Source of the DNA: Calditrichia bacterium
GTDB lineage: Bacteria > Calditrichota > Calditrichia > JAJRVZ01
Assembly (NCBI GenBank): GCA_030634505.1
Contig: DAOWAQ010000092.1
Location: 1 to 7,476 of the forward strand
Length of the DNA stretch: 7,476 nt
Direction: 5' to 3'
Both the position numbers and the translations under genes were made by a program. Each line of letters begins with the position of its first letter. The first letter of the stretch is position 1. Of this stretch, positions 1-7,015 are shown one piece after another. The notes under the pieces were generated by a model. The model did no database searches and had not been told where the DNA came from. It was given only the letters and a program-made list of their open reading frames with translations.

Positions 1-1
1 G

Positions 2-1513
2 GGTCGCCTTGAGTTATCCACTAATACTGCGCCCCCTATTTGTGTTACGATATCTGATGAATTCAAAATGGTTGAATTATTACAAGAATTCGAAGAAGAA
101 ATTTCAGCCTACAGTCAGGGTGAATTCACTGATTTGTGTCGCGGACCACATATTGTTTCGACAGGGAAATTAGGAAAGAATTTTAAACTTCTTTCAGTAG
201 CCGGTGCATATTGGCGTGGTGATGAAAAAAACAAACAGTTGCAACGAATATATGGCACTAATTATCCTGACAAAAAAATGTTAAAGCAGCATCTTTTTAG
301 GATTGAAGAAGCAAAAAAGAGAGACCATAGAAAATTAGGAAAAGAATTAGATCTGTTTTCAATTCAGGATGAAATCGGTGGTGGATTAATTCTGTGGCAT
401 CCCAAAGGCGCCTTTATCCGTAATGAAATTGAGAAATTCTGGAAGGATGAACATTATAAAAATGGCTATCAATTAGTTTATACACCCCATGTGGCAAAAC
501 TGAATTTGTGGGAAACGAGTGGACATACCAATTTTTACCAGGAAAATATGTATTCGCCTATCGATGTTGATGATGTTGATTATCAGTTAAAACCAATGAA
601 TTGTCCTTTCCATATGACAATTTATAATTCACATATTCGCAGTTATCGTGATTTGCCGATACGTTATGCTGAATTAGGCACTGTTTACCGTTATGAACGT
701 TCAGGTGTTTTGCATGGATTGATGCGTGTTCGTGGTTTTACACAGGACGACGCCCATCTGTATTGTTTACCTGAAAATTTGAAAGAAGAAATCGTTAAAG
801 TAATTGATTTTACAGTTCATATGCTTGCGGCATTCGGATTTACGGAATATGATGTATTTCTTTCAACAAGACCTGAAAAATATGTAGGCTCAGTAGAAGA
901 TTGGGATGATGCTACAGAATCACTTCGGGCTGCTCTTGAATCTAAAAAGATGAAATATGAAATTGATCCCGGAGAAGGTGTATTTTACGGCCCTAAAATT
1001 GATATAAAAATAAAAGATATTCTAGGAAGATCCTGGCAATGTTCCACAATTCAGGTTGATTTTAATCTTCCGGAAAGATTTGATATTAAATATGTTGGTG
1101 AAGATGGTTCTTATCACCGTCCAATTGTGATTCACCGTGCATTGTTGGGCTCACTTGAAAGATTTTTTGGTGTTATGATTGAGCATTACGCAGGAAATTT
1201 TCCTTTGTGGTTAGCGCCTGTTCAGGTTAAAATTCTACCAATAGCAGACCGCCATATTGAAAAAGCAAAAGAGATTGCAGATTATTTGTCAACGCATATG
1301 ATTCGCTGCGATATTGATTCCAAAAACGAAAAAATGAATTATAAAATACGTGAAGCGGAAATGCAGAAGATCAACTATATGTTGATTATTGGTGATAAAG
1401 AACTGGAGTCAAACAGCATCTCCTTACGTAAAAAGGGCGAAGGAAATATGGGTAACATCAGTTTGACAGAATTAGTTGAAATGGTTAATATGCAAGTGAA
1501 AAATAAAAATTAG
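2..1513 (+). CDS. thrS: Threonyl-tRNA synthetase, 5'-truncated by window edge
   Basis: Class II aminoacyl-tRNA synthetase that charges tRNA-Thr in the cytoplasm. The frame is open to the left edge, so the true start, the TGS domain and most of the editing domain lie outside. Counting from Met at 68 as residue 1, the end of the editing domain shows DLCRGPH with Cys24 and His28, the editing-site pair. The catalytic core follows, with motif 2 (YRYERSGVLHG) and motif 3 (HRALLGSLERF). The zinc ligands are Cys179 (MNCPF), His230 (DDAH) and His356 (VIHRA). Their spacing of 51 and 126 residues equals that of E. coli Cys334/His385/His511. The C-terminal ~100 residues are the anticodon-binding domain (NEKMNYKIREAE, YMLIIGDKE). 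About 155 residues are missing compared with E. coli. The first ~17 codons do not resemble ThrRS (see findings). It leads the infC-rpmI-rplT operon. Confidence 0.97.
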   Translation, partial: GRLELSTNTAPPICVTISDEFKMVELLQEFEEEISAYSQGEFTDLCRGPHIVSTGKLGKNFKLLSVAGAYWRGDEKNKQLQRIYGTNYPDKKMLKQHLFRIEEAKKRDHRKLGKELDLFSIQDEIGGGLILWHPKGAFIRNEIEKFWKDEHYKNGYQLVYTPHVAKLNLWETSGHTNFYQENMYSPIDVDDVDYQLKPMNCPFHMTIYNSHIRSYRDLPIRYAELGTVYRYERSGVLHGLMRVRGFTQDDAHLYCLPENLKEEIVKVIDFTVHMLAAFGFTEYDVFLSTRPEKYVGSVEDWDDATESLRAALESKKMKYEIDPGEGVFYGPKIDIKIKDILGRSWQCSTIQVDFNLPERFDIKYVGEDGSYHRPIVIHRALLGSLERFFGVMIEHYAGNFPLWLAPVQVKILPIADRHIEKAKEIADYLSTHMIRCDIDSKNEKMNYKIREAEMQKINYMLIIGDKELESNSISLRKKGEGNMGNISLTELVEMVNMQVKNKN

Positions 1514-1526
1514 TTGTATTTATATT

Positions 1527-1540
1527 AGGAGAGTGCTATT
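1527..1540 (+). promoter_or_regulatory. Ribosome binding site and AUU start of infC
   Basis: AGGAGAG at 1527-1533 is a strong Shine-Dalgarno sequence. Its GGAG core ends 6 nt before ATT at 1538-1540. An in-frame TAG at 1526-1528 closes the frame upstream. No ATG, GTG or TTG occurs in frame before 1718, which lies deep inside the IF3 N-domain, so the RBS decides the start. In E. coli an AUU start lets IF3 reject its own mRNA and so repress its synthesis. The same feedback is inferred here. Confidence 0.85.
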
Positions 1541-2047
1541 AAAAAAGATAAAACGCGGGTAAATAACGATATTCATGCAAAAGAAATCAGGTTAATTAGC
1601 TCAGAAGGAGGCCAGGCTGGAATTGTATCAGTTGATGAAGGGCTAAAATTAGCAGAGGAAGATGGACTCGATTTAGTTGAAATTTCTCCAAATGCTACTC
1701 CCCCGGTATGCAAAGTAATGGATTACGGGAAATTCCGATATGAACAAAGCAAAAAAGAAAAAGATAGCAAAAAGAAACAACATGTAATAATAGTAAAAGA
1801 AATAAGATTAAGACCACGAACCGAAGATCATGATTTTGAATTTAAAGTAAAACATGCCAGAAAATTTTTGGAACAGAAGAATAAAGTCAAGTTTACTGTT
1901 CAGTTTAGAGGAAGGGAATTAGCCTACAAAGAATTTGGAGACAAATTGCTTAACAGAATTGAAGAGACACTTGGTGATATTGCTAAGATCGAAGGTGAAA
2001 AAAAGTTCGAAGGTCGAAGTCTTACAATGACAATGTGTATAAAATAA
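1538..2047 (+). CDS. infC: Translation initiation factor IF-3 (AUU start)
   Basis: IF3 binds the 30S subunit, keeps it apart from 50S and checks the start codon and initiator tRNA. From the ATT at 1538 the protein is 169 aa, a normal length for the family. The N-domain (about residues 8-75) begins RVNNDIHAKEIRLI and contains the family signature PPVCKVMDYGKFRYEQ. A lysine-rich linker (KKEKDSKKKQ) follows. The C-domain (about 85-169) includes KEIRLRPRTEDHDFEFK and ends GRSLTMTMCIK. Starting at the first ATG (1718) would delete 60 residues, most of the N-domain, so that start is rejected. The gene lies 24 nt after thrS and 24 nt before rpmI, the widespread infC-rpmI-rplT arrangement. Probable negative autoregulation through the AUU codon is inferred from E. 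coli. Confidence 0.96.
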   Translation: MKKDKTRVNNDIHAKEIRLISSEGGQAGIVSVDEGLKLAEEDGLDLVEISPNATPPVCKVMDYGKFRYEQSKKEKDSKKKQHVIIVKEIRLRPRTEDHDFEFKVKHARKFLEQKNKVKFTVQFRGRELAYKEFGDKLLNRIEETLGDIAKIEGEKKFEGRSLTMTMCIK

Positions 2048-2071
2048 AGATATTGGAAAGGGACAATTGAT

Positions 2072-2266
2072 ATGCCGAAAATGAAATCAAATCGCGGAGC
2101 CAGTAAACGTTTTCGTGTTACGGCAAGCGGCAAGATAAAAAGACACAGCTCTCATAGCAGTCATATTTTGACAAAAAAATCCACAAAAAGAAAAAGGGGT
2201 TTACGTAAAGAAAGCCAAGTATCTGAGGCTGATGCTCCGAGAGTACATAAGATGATTTTAAAATAA
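2072..2266 (+). CDS. rpmI: 50S ribosomal protein L35
   Basis: Small, very basic protein of the large ribosomal subunit, 64 aa, the usual length for L35. The N-terminus MPKMKSNRGASKRFRVTASG and the internal run rich in His, Ser, Lys and Arg (KIKRHSSHSSHILTKKSTKRKR, split here by function only) are characteristic: the protein threads through 23S rRNA. GGGA at 2060-2063, within GGAAAGGGA, lies 8 nt before the ATG and serves as ribosome binding site. The gene sits between infC and rplT with 24-26 nt gaps, so it is cotranscribed with them. In E. coli, L20 represses this operon by binding the rpmI leader. No such operator can be recognised in the 24 nt here by eye. Confidence 0.96.
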   Translation: MPKMKSNRGASKRFRVTASGKIKRHSSHSSHILTKKSTKRKRGLRKESQVSEADAPRVHKMILK

Positions 2267-2292
2267 AAGATAGAAATAGGAGATGAAATAAA

Positions 2293-2640
2293 ATGTCACG
2301 TGCAATGAATAATGTAGCAGCTCGCAGAAGAAGAAAAAAGATTCTAAAAGCTGCCAAGGGTTATAGATTAGGAAAAAGTCGTTTATATAAAACTGCAAAA
2401 GATCAGGTTGAAAAATCATGGCAATACGCGTATCGGGACAGAAGAGCAAAAAAACGCACATTCAGAAAATTATGGATAACAAGAATTAATGCTGCTTGTA
2501 GAACTTTTGGAGTTTCATATTCAGTGTTCATCAATAAACTATCTGATAAAAATATTGATTTAAATCGTAAAGTACTTGCTGATTTAGCTATTAAAAATCC
2601 CGGTGCATTTGAACAACTGGTAAAAGAAGTAACGGCATAA
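2293..2640 (+). CDS. rplT: 50S ribosomal protein L20
   Basis: Large-subunit assembly protein that binds 23S rRNA early in 50S formation. It has 115 aa, the normal length. The long basic N-terminal helix (residues 1-60, VAARRRRKKILKAAKGYR) is followed by the globular domain with QYAYRDRRAKKR, LWITRINAACR and LNRKVLADLA, all family hallmarks. AGGAG at 2278-2282 precedes the ATG by 10 nt, a slightly long spacing. It is the last gene of the thrS-infC-rpmI-rplT unit, followed by an intrinsic terminator after 21 nt. L20 is a translational repressor of this operon in E. coli and, through a leader structure, in B. subtilis. Whether that holds here cannot be judged from this sequence. Confidence 0.97.
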   Translation: MSRAMNNVAARRRRKKILKAAKGYRLGKSRLYKTAKDQVEKSWQYAYRDRRAKKRTFRKLWITRINAACRTFGVSYSVFINKLSDKNIDLNRKVLADLAIKNPGAFEQLVKEVTA

Positions 2641-2661
2641 AACAAAATAAATGAAAATTTT

Positions 2662-2694
2662 GAGGGAAGTACTGTTTTATGTACTTCCTTTTTT
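2662..2694 (+). terminator. Intrinsic terminator after rplT
   Basis: A perfect 8-bp inverted repeat, GGAAGTAC (2665-2672) and GTACTTCC (2681-2688), encloses an 8-nt loop and is followed by six T (2689-2694). G2664, A2663 and G2662 can pair further with the first T residues. It probably ends the ribosomal-protein operon and separates it from pheST. In E. coli a pheST attenuator occupies this same place, so partial read-through into pheS is possible. Confidence 0.88.
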
Positions 2695-2741
2695 ATATAT
2701 AATTAAATTTACAATGTTTTATTGGTTTACTCCTGACAATT

Positions 2742-2775
2742 TTGTTTTCATTAAACATATATTTATATCTATAAT
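2742..2775 (+). promoter_or_regulatory. Possible pheST promoter
   Basis: A perfect TATAAT lies at 2770-2775, 38 nt before the preferred pheS start and downstream of the rplT terminator. No good -35 box exists: TTCATT at 2747-2752 has 17-bp spacing but matches poorly, and TTGTTT at 2742-2747 is too far upstream (22 bp). The region is very AT-rich, so a chance TATAAT is plausible. The call rests mainly on position between a terminator and a gene. Confidence 0.35.
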
Positions 2776-2813
2776 TAAGCTAAATTCGATTAGTTTAATA
2801 AATGGGACTTAAG

Positions 2814-3821
2814 ATGCTTGAACAAATCAAAAAAATCAAACAGGAAGCTGAAAACGAATTAAAAAAAATCAGTACATCTCAAGAGCTTGATACCTTACGA
2901 TTAAAGTATTTGAGTAGAAAAGGACTTATATCCTCACTGTTTTCAGATTTGAAAGATGTAGTTGCAAATGAACGTGCCATTGTTGGACAAAAAATTAATC
3001 AGTTAAAAAGCGATGTAGAATCTTCATATAAGGAATTGCAAGAAAGTTTAAAGTCCGATAAGGAAACAGAAGATGATGTTGATCTTTTTTTACCGGGAAG
3101 ACAACCATTTATTGGCAGGTTGCATCCATTAACTATTGTATTGGATGAAATTAAACAAATATTTTTTAACCTTGGCTTTCACGTTGAAGATGGGCCGGAA
3201 ATTGAAACAGATTATTATAACTTTGAAGCATTAAACATTCCCAAAGATCATCCTGCGAGGGATATGCAGGACACGCTTTATATCACTGAAGAAATATTGT
3301 TGCGTACTCATACTTCACCTGTACAGATTCGTGTAATGCAATCACAAAAACCTCCAATCAGCATTATTGCTCCCGGTCGTGTGTATAGAAGGGATACCCC
3401 AGATGCCAGTCATTCACCTTTTTTCCACCAGGTAGAAGGATTGGTTGTTGATGAAGGCATAAGTTTTGGCGACTTAAAAGGTGTTATTACAGCATTTGCA
3501 CATAAAATGTTTGGTTCAGATATTAAGGTTAGATTCAGACCAAGTTTTTTCCCATTCACAGAACCAAGTGCTGAATATGATTTTAATTGTGTGTTTTGTC
3601 GCGGAAAAGGTTGTCGTGTCTGTAAAAATACAGGTTGGATGGAAATTTCCGGTGCCGGAATGGTTGATCCTAATGTATTTGAAGCTGTTGGTTATGATTC
3701 AGAGAAATACACCGGATATGCATTTGGTATGGGTGTAGATCGGATTGCAATGCTTAAATATGGCATAAATGATATCCGCTTATTTTTTGAAAATGATTTA
3801 AGATTCTTAAACCAATTTTAA
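2814..3821 (+). CDS. pheS: Phenylalanyl-tRNA synthetase alpha subunit
   Basis: Catalytic alpha chain of the (alpha-beta)2 enzyme that charges tRNA-Phe. From ATG 2814 it has 335 aa, as expected. Residues 1-85 form the coiled-coil tRNA-binding arm (LRLKYLSRKGLISSLF). The class II core has motif 2 (YRRDTPDASHSPFFHQVEGL, about 192-211) and motif 3 (GMGVDRIAMLKYG, from about 305). A four-cysteine knuckle, Cys259/Cys262/Cys267/Cys270 (CVFC..GCRVC), precedes the GAGMVDPNVF segment. An in-frame ATG at 2802 would add MGLK. I prefer 2814 because GGGA at 2804-2807 lies 6 nt before it, whereas nothing like an RBS precedes 2802, and the family often begins MLE. The preferred ATG also follows by one base the stop of a Phe-rich reading frame (see findings). 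pheT follows after 40 nt. Confidence 0.97.
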   Translation: MLEQIKKIKQEAENELKKISTSQELDTLRLKYLSRKGLISSLFSDLKDVVANERAIVGQKINQLKSDVESSYKELQESLKSDKETEDDVDLFLPGRQPFIGRLHPLTIVLDEIKQIFFNLGFHVEDGPEIETDYYNFEALNIPKDHPARDMQDTLYITEEILLRTHTSPVQIRVMQSQKPPISIIAPGRVYRRDTPDASHSPFFHQVEGLVVDEGISFGDLKGVITAFAHKMFGSDIKVRFRPSFFPFTEPSAEYDFNCVFCRGKGCRVCKNTGWMEISGAGMVDPNVFEAVGYDSEKYTGYAFGMGVDRIAMLKYGINDIRLFFENDLRFLNQF

Positions 3822-3861
3822 ATTTATTAGTATCTGAATATTATGAAAATGGGTTATTAAA

Positions 3862-6243
3862 ATGAAAGTATCTTATAACTGGCTTAAAGATTATGTTGAT
3901 TTCGATCTGACACCTGAAGAACTCGCAGAAAAACTTACAATGGTTGGTTTTGAAGTTGAAGAGATAATTCAAACTCTTTCAAAATTTGAAAAGATTGTTG
4001 TTGGAAAAATCAAATCATGTGTAAAACATCCTGATGCCGACAGACTTTCAGTATGTGAAGTTGAATTACCGGATAACACTTACAATGTGATATGCGGTGC
4101 TCCGAATGTACAAAAAGGTCAAAATATACCATTTGCACAAGTGGGAGTTAGTCTGCCAAATGGGCTAAAAATAAAGAAAGCAAAAATCAGAGGTACAGAA
4201 TCATTTGGTATGATTTGTTCCGAAGAAGAATTGGGATTGGTAGAACATTCTGATGGAATTTGGGTTTTGCCGGAAGAATGGTCAGTCGGAGAAGATGTTT
4301 ATGAAAGATTGTTAGATACACAGGATTTCATCTTTGATATTGCGATTACTCCAAACAGACCTGATGCAATGAGCATGATTGGGATTGCACGTGAAATAGC
4401 CGCTTTTACAGAGAGAGATCTAAAAATTCCTAAAATTAATCTAGTCGAAGATGATGAACCGGCTTCCAAATTGATAAGTATTGAAATTGAAAACCCTGAA
4501 GGATGTCCGCGTTACGCAGCGAAAGTAATAAAAAATGTCAAGATAAAAGCTTCGCCAAAATGGATGGCCGATCGATTAACTGCCGCAGGTGTCCGGCCGA
4601 TAAACAATATCGTTGATATTACCAACTATATTTTATTGGAAACCGGTCAACCCCTGCATGCATTTGACCATAAATTTATAGAAGATTCAAAAATTGTTGT
4701 TCGATTTTCAACGGAAAATGAAAAATTCATAACTCTTGATGAAAAGGAAAGAGAATTACCCCATGAAACCGTTTTAATTTGTGATGGCAAAAAATCTGTT
4801 GCAATCGGTGGGATTATGGGTGGATTAAACTCAGAGGTAACAGAGAAAACAAAAACTGTTTTATTGGAGAGTGCATATTTTAATCCGGTTCATATAAGTC
4901 GTTCGTCTAAAAAACTTGGTTTATCGACAGAGGCCAGTCAGCGATTTGAACGAGGAATGGATCCAAGCGGAGTTCTATTTGCAGCAAACCGTGCAGCATA
5001 TTTAATGAGTGAATTAGCGGGAGGTAAAATATTATCTGGTGAGGTAGATAATTATCTCAATAAGATTGAATCTCGAAAAATTAGTGTCAGAATTGAAAGA
5101 ATAAATAAGGTTTTGGGAACCTCAATAACTGAAAATGAAGTTATTAAAATCTTAAGTTCTTTAGGTATAGAATACAAGAATGGAAAAGCTACTATTCCAA
5201 CATTTCGCCCTGATCTTGAGAGAGAAGTTGATATAATAGAAGAAATAGCCAGATGTATAACTTTTGATAATATTCCGGTTAAGGAAAAAACAAGTATTTA
5301 TTATGAAAATCAAGCAAATGATAAAGACACTTATTTATCTTTTTTAAAAAAGAAATTGGTCGAACTGGAATTCAATGAAGCTCTTACAAATAGTATGATT
5401 CCGAAAGAAATGATTACTGATGAAAATAAAGACGACTATTTGGTACCAATTTATAATCCTATTAGTGATGATATGAATATTATGCGACCGTCACTAATTC
5501 CAGGGTTATTAAAATCAGTGATTTATAATCTAAATAGAAATCAGCCAAATATTCGCTTGTTTGAATTAGGAAGAATATTTACAAAAATAAATGATCAATA
5601 CGAATCAGAACAACCTTATAATATATGCGGAGTAATTTGTGGAAATACAAAAAATCCCAATTGGAATGAAGGTACTGCTACTGTTGATTTTTATGATATT
5701 AAGGGATTAGTTGAATCGCTAATAAATAAAATATTTCTTGACAAGGTTGAATTTATTTTATATGATAGTCACATCTATTTCGACAAGAAAAGTACTCTTT
5801 CAATAAAAAGAGGAGAGCAAACATTAGGTTATTTTGGTAAGATTAAGCGGGAAGTACTGAATAAAATTGATATTGAGCAGGATGTTTTTAGCTTTGAATT
5901 TAATGCAGATTTATTATTTGATATTCGAAATATTAATAGACAATACAAATCATTTTCAAAATATCCTTATGTTGAAAAAGATCTGGCATTTGTTCTTGAT
6001 CAAAAGGTGAATTCAAATGAAATTATAAATGCAATTGCTAGAGCAGGAGGAAGCCTTGTTGAGTCTGTCAATGTATTTGATGTATTCACTGGTGAAAATA
6101 TAGGACATGGCAAAAAAAGCATAGCATTCAGAATTAAGTTTCAATCTTATGAAAAAACACTTCAGGATGAAGAGGTACAAGGTTTATTTTTAAAGATAAT
6201 AAATAAAATAGAATCGACTTTTCATGCCAATCTTAGAGAATAG
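3862..6243 (+). CDS. pheT: Phenylalanyl-tRNA synthetase beta subunit
   Basis: Beta chain of PheRS, needed for tRNA binding and for editing of mischarged Tyr-tRNA-Phe. It has 793 aa, the usual bacterial size. Domains in order: an N-terminal stretch (MKVSYNWLKDYVD), an OB-fold tRNA-binding domain (about 40-150, with KHPDADRLSVCEV, GAPNVQKGQ and KIRGTESFGMICSEEELGL), DIAITPNRPDAMSMIGIARE (158-177), the B3/B4 editing domain (about 212-385, GVRPINNIVDITNY and GQPLHAFD), the B5 domain (about 402-472), the catalytic-like core, and a C-terminal FDX-ACB anticodon-binding domain (695-793, YPYVEKDLAFVLDQ). The B5 end reads ARCITFDNIP where many relatives have a YGYDNIP-like sequence, a minor variation. 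It lies 40 nt after pheS, with GGG at 3851-3853 as a weak RBS, and 7 nt before the next gene's preferred start. Confidence 0.98.
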   Translation: MKVSYNWLKDYVDFDLTPEELAEKLTMVGFEVEEIIQTLSKFEKIVVGKIKSCVKHPDADRLSVCEVELPDNTYNVICGAPNVQKGQNIPFAQVGVSLPNGLKIKKAKIRGTESFGMICSEEELGLVEHSDGIWVLPEEWSVGEDVYERLLDTQDFIFDIAITPNRPDAMSMIGIAREIAAFTERDLKIPKINLVEDDEPASKLISIEIENPEGCPRYAAKVIKNVKIKASPKWMADRLTAAGVRPINNIVDITNYILLETGQPLHAFDHKFIEDSKIVVRFSTENEKFITLDEKERELPHETVLICDGKKSVAIGGIMGGLNSEVTEKTKTVLLESAYFNPVHISRSSKKLGLSTEASQRFERGMDPSGVLFAANRAAYLMSELAGGKILSGEVDNYLNKIESRKISVRIERINKVLGTSITENEVIKILSSLGIEYKNGKATIPTFRPDLEREVDIIEEIARCITFDNIPVKEKTSIYYENQANDKDTYLSFLKKKLVELEFNEALTNSMIPKEMITDENKDDYLVPIYNPISDDMNIMRPSLIPGLLKSVIYNLNRNQPNIRLFELGRIFTKINDQYESEQPYNICGVICGNTKNPNWNEGTATVDFYDIKGLVESLINKIFLDKVEFILYDSHIYFDKKSTLSIKRGEQTLGYFGKIKREVLNKIDIEQDVFSFEFNADLLFDIRNINRQYKSFSKYPYVEKDLAFVLDQKVNSNEIINAIARAGGSLVESVNVFDVFTGENIGHGKKSIAFRIKFQSYEKTLQDEEVQGLFLKIINKIESTFHANLRE

Positions 6244-6250
6244 TCTTAGT

Positions 6251-6532
6251 ATGAGTTTAGATCAATTTGATAAATTAGAACAAAATATTAAAAAATCAAT
6301 TAAATATATATTTGATTTAAAATTAGAGAATAATAAATTAAAAAAAGAAGTTGAACTACTTAAAAAGCAACTTGAAACTACAGCTGAGAGGGGAATAAAA
6401 AAACTAAATAGCAGAAATATTAAAAACATGGTGAGGGAAACGTTTCCCAAAGATAAATCAGAGGCAATAGCGTCCCAATTGGATGAAGTATTAAAAAAAA
6501 TGAGGAACTTCACCACGGGTGTTGAGTTTTAA
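6251..6532 (+). CDS. Small coiled-coil protein, ZapB-like, between pheT and zapA
   Basis: Function not established from sequence. From ATG 6251 the product has 93 aa. Residues about 7-48 form a leucine-rich coiled coil with heptad-like spacing (FDLKLENNKLKKEVELLKKQ), then a basic segment (RGIKKLNSRNIKNMVRETFP) and a second amphipathic helix (SEAIASQLDEVLKKM). There is no signal peptide or membrane segment, so it is cytoplasmic. Size, coiled coil and place directly before zapA suggest a cell-division accessory like ZapB, but coiled coils match many families by composition alone. An in-frame ATG at 6224 would give 102 aa overlapping the end of pheT. I prefer 6251 because AGAGA at 6235-6239 is a weak RBS at 11 nt and nothing precedes 6224. 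It lies 7 nt after pheT and 11 nt before zapA, so the three are almost certainly cotranscribed and possibly translationally coupled. Confidence 0.8.
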   Translation: MSLDQFDKLEQNIKKSIKYIFDLKLENNKLKKEVELLKKQLETTAERGIKKLNSRNIKNMVRETFPKDKSEAIASQLDEVLKKMRNFTTGVEF

Positions 6533-6543
6533 AAAGGAAAGCG

Positions 6544-6828
6544 ATGTCAACTCAAAAAATAAGAGTTAACATTTTTGGTTCCGAATATGTATTGAAGGCA
6601 AGTGAAAACCAAGAATATATCATTAATATTGCCAAGTACGTTGACGAAAAAATGCGTTTAATTGATAAATCAAATGCTATCAATTCAAAATCAAAAGTGG
6701 CAATTTTAGCGGCATTAAATATTGCGGAGGAATTAACTCAAGAGCGGGGTTACGGGGAAAAACTAATAGACCGAATAAATGAACAGTCCCGTAAATTGAA
6801 CATTTCACTGGAAGATGCCTTAGACTGA
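6544..6828 (+). CDS. zapA: Cell division protein ZapA
   Basis: ZapA is a small cytoplasmic protein that cross-links and bundles FtsZ filaments at the division ring. This copy has 94 aa, near the family's usual 90-110. The N-terminal domain shows the typical VNIFGSEYVLKASENQEYI and AKYVDEKM (residues 8-37). The C-terminal helix begins VAILAALNIAEELTQE (residues 52-67), the conserved part that dimerises and continues into a coiled coil. AGGA at 6535-6538, 5 nt before the ATG, is the ribosome binding site. It follows the coiled-coil gene by 11 nt and precedes the structured RNA by about 18 nt. zapA next to the 6S RNA gene is a known arrangement in proteobacteria, which helps identify the RNA. 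Confidence 0.93.
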   Translation: MSTQKIRVNIFGSEYVLKASENQEYIINIAKYVDEKMRLIDKSNAINSKSKVAILAALNIAEELTQERGYGEKLIDRINEQSRKLNISLEDALD

Positions 6829-6859
6829 TTACATATTTAAAAATATAAAAACCCTACAG

Positions 6860-6880
6860 TTATAAGCGTGTCGCTTATAA
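6860..6880 (+). repeat. Inverted repeat in the RNA: 9-bp hairpin TTATAAGCG/CGCTTATAA
   Basis: TTATAAGCG (6860-6868) and CGCTTATAA (6872-6880) form a perfect 9-bp stem with a three-base loop TGT. The left arm is nearly duplicated as TATAAGCG at 6997-7004, which can pair with the same right arm. The two helices exclude each other, so this is one half of a possible RNA switch. Confidence 0.85.
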
Positions 6881-7015
6881 ATGAACCAACACCTTTAAGC
6901 AGGGAACTCTACTCTGTGCGGCAAGTGTATGCCGTCGCGAGCGGAAACGTGACCCGTTCAGGAGGGTACCCACCGTGTGGGCAAACGGTTCTAAAATATA
7001 AGCGCACGTTTTTTT

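Noticed and set aside
1718..2047. 109-aa IF3 reading frame starting at ATG 1718
   Set aside because: The start lies inside the conserved PPVCKVMDYG motif. The true gene begins at ATT 1538 with a strong RBS.
2283..2291. Minimal frame ATG AAA TAA right after the rplT Shine-Dalgarno sequence
   Set aside because: The stop overlaps the rplT start region and start-stop mini-frames are reported in regulation elsewhere, but in AT-rich DNA this is easily chance and nothing else supports it.
1924..2645. Four overlapping reading frames of 67-80 codons on the minus strand across infC, rpmI and rplT
   Set aside because: They are antisense to well-identified ribosomal genes, have Phe/Leu/Ser-rich composition typical of reversed Lys/Arg codons, and show no recognisable domain.
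2641..2813. T-box riboswitch before pheS
   Set aside because: No T-box sequence (AGGGTGG-ACCGCG type) or specifier hairpin is visible, and the gap is too short.
3481..3738. 85-codon + strand frame inside pheS
   Set aside because: It lies wholly within the catalytic core of pheS in another frame and resembles no known protein.
6262..6516. 84-codon minus-strand frame opposite the coiled-coil gene
   Set aside because: It is a mirror of Lys/Glu/Leu codons giving a Ser/Phe/Leu-rich product, and the sense frame fits operon spacing.
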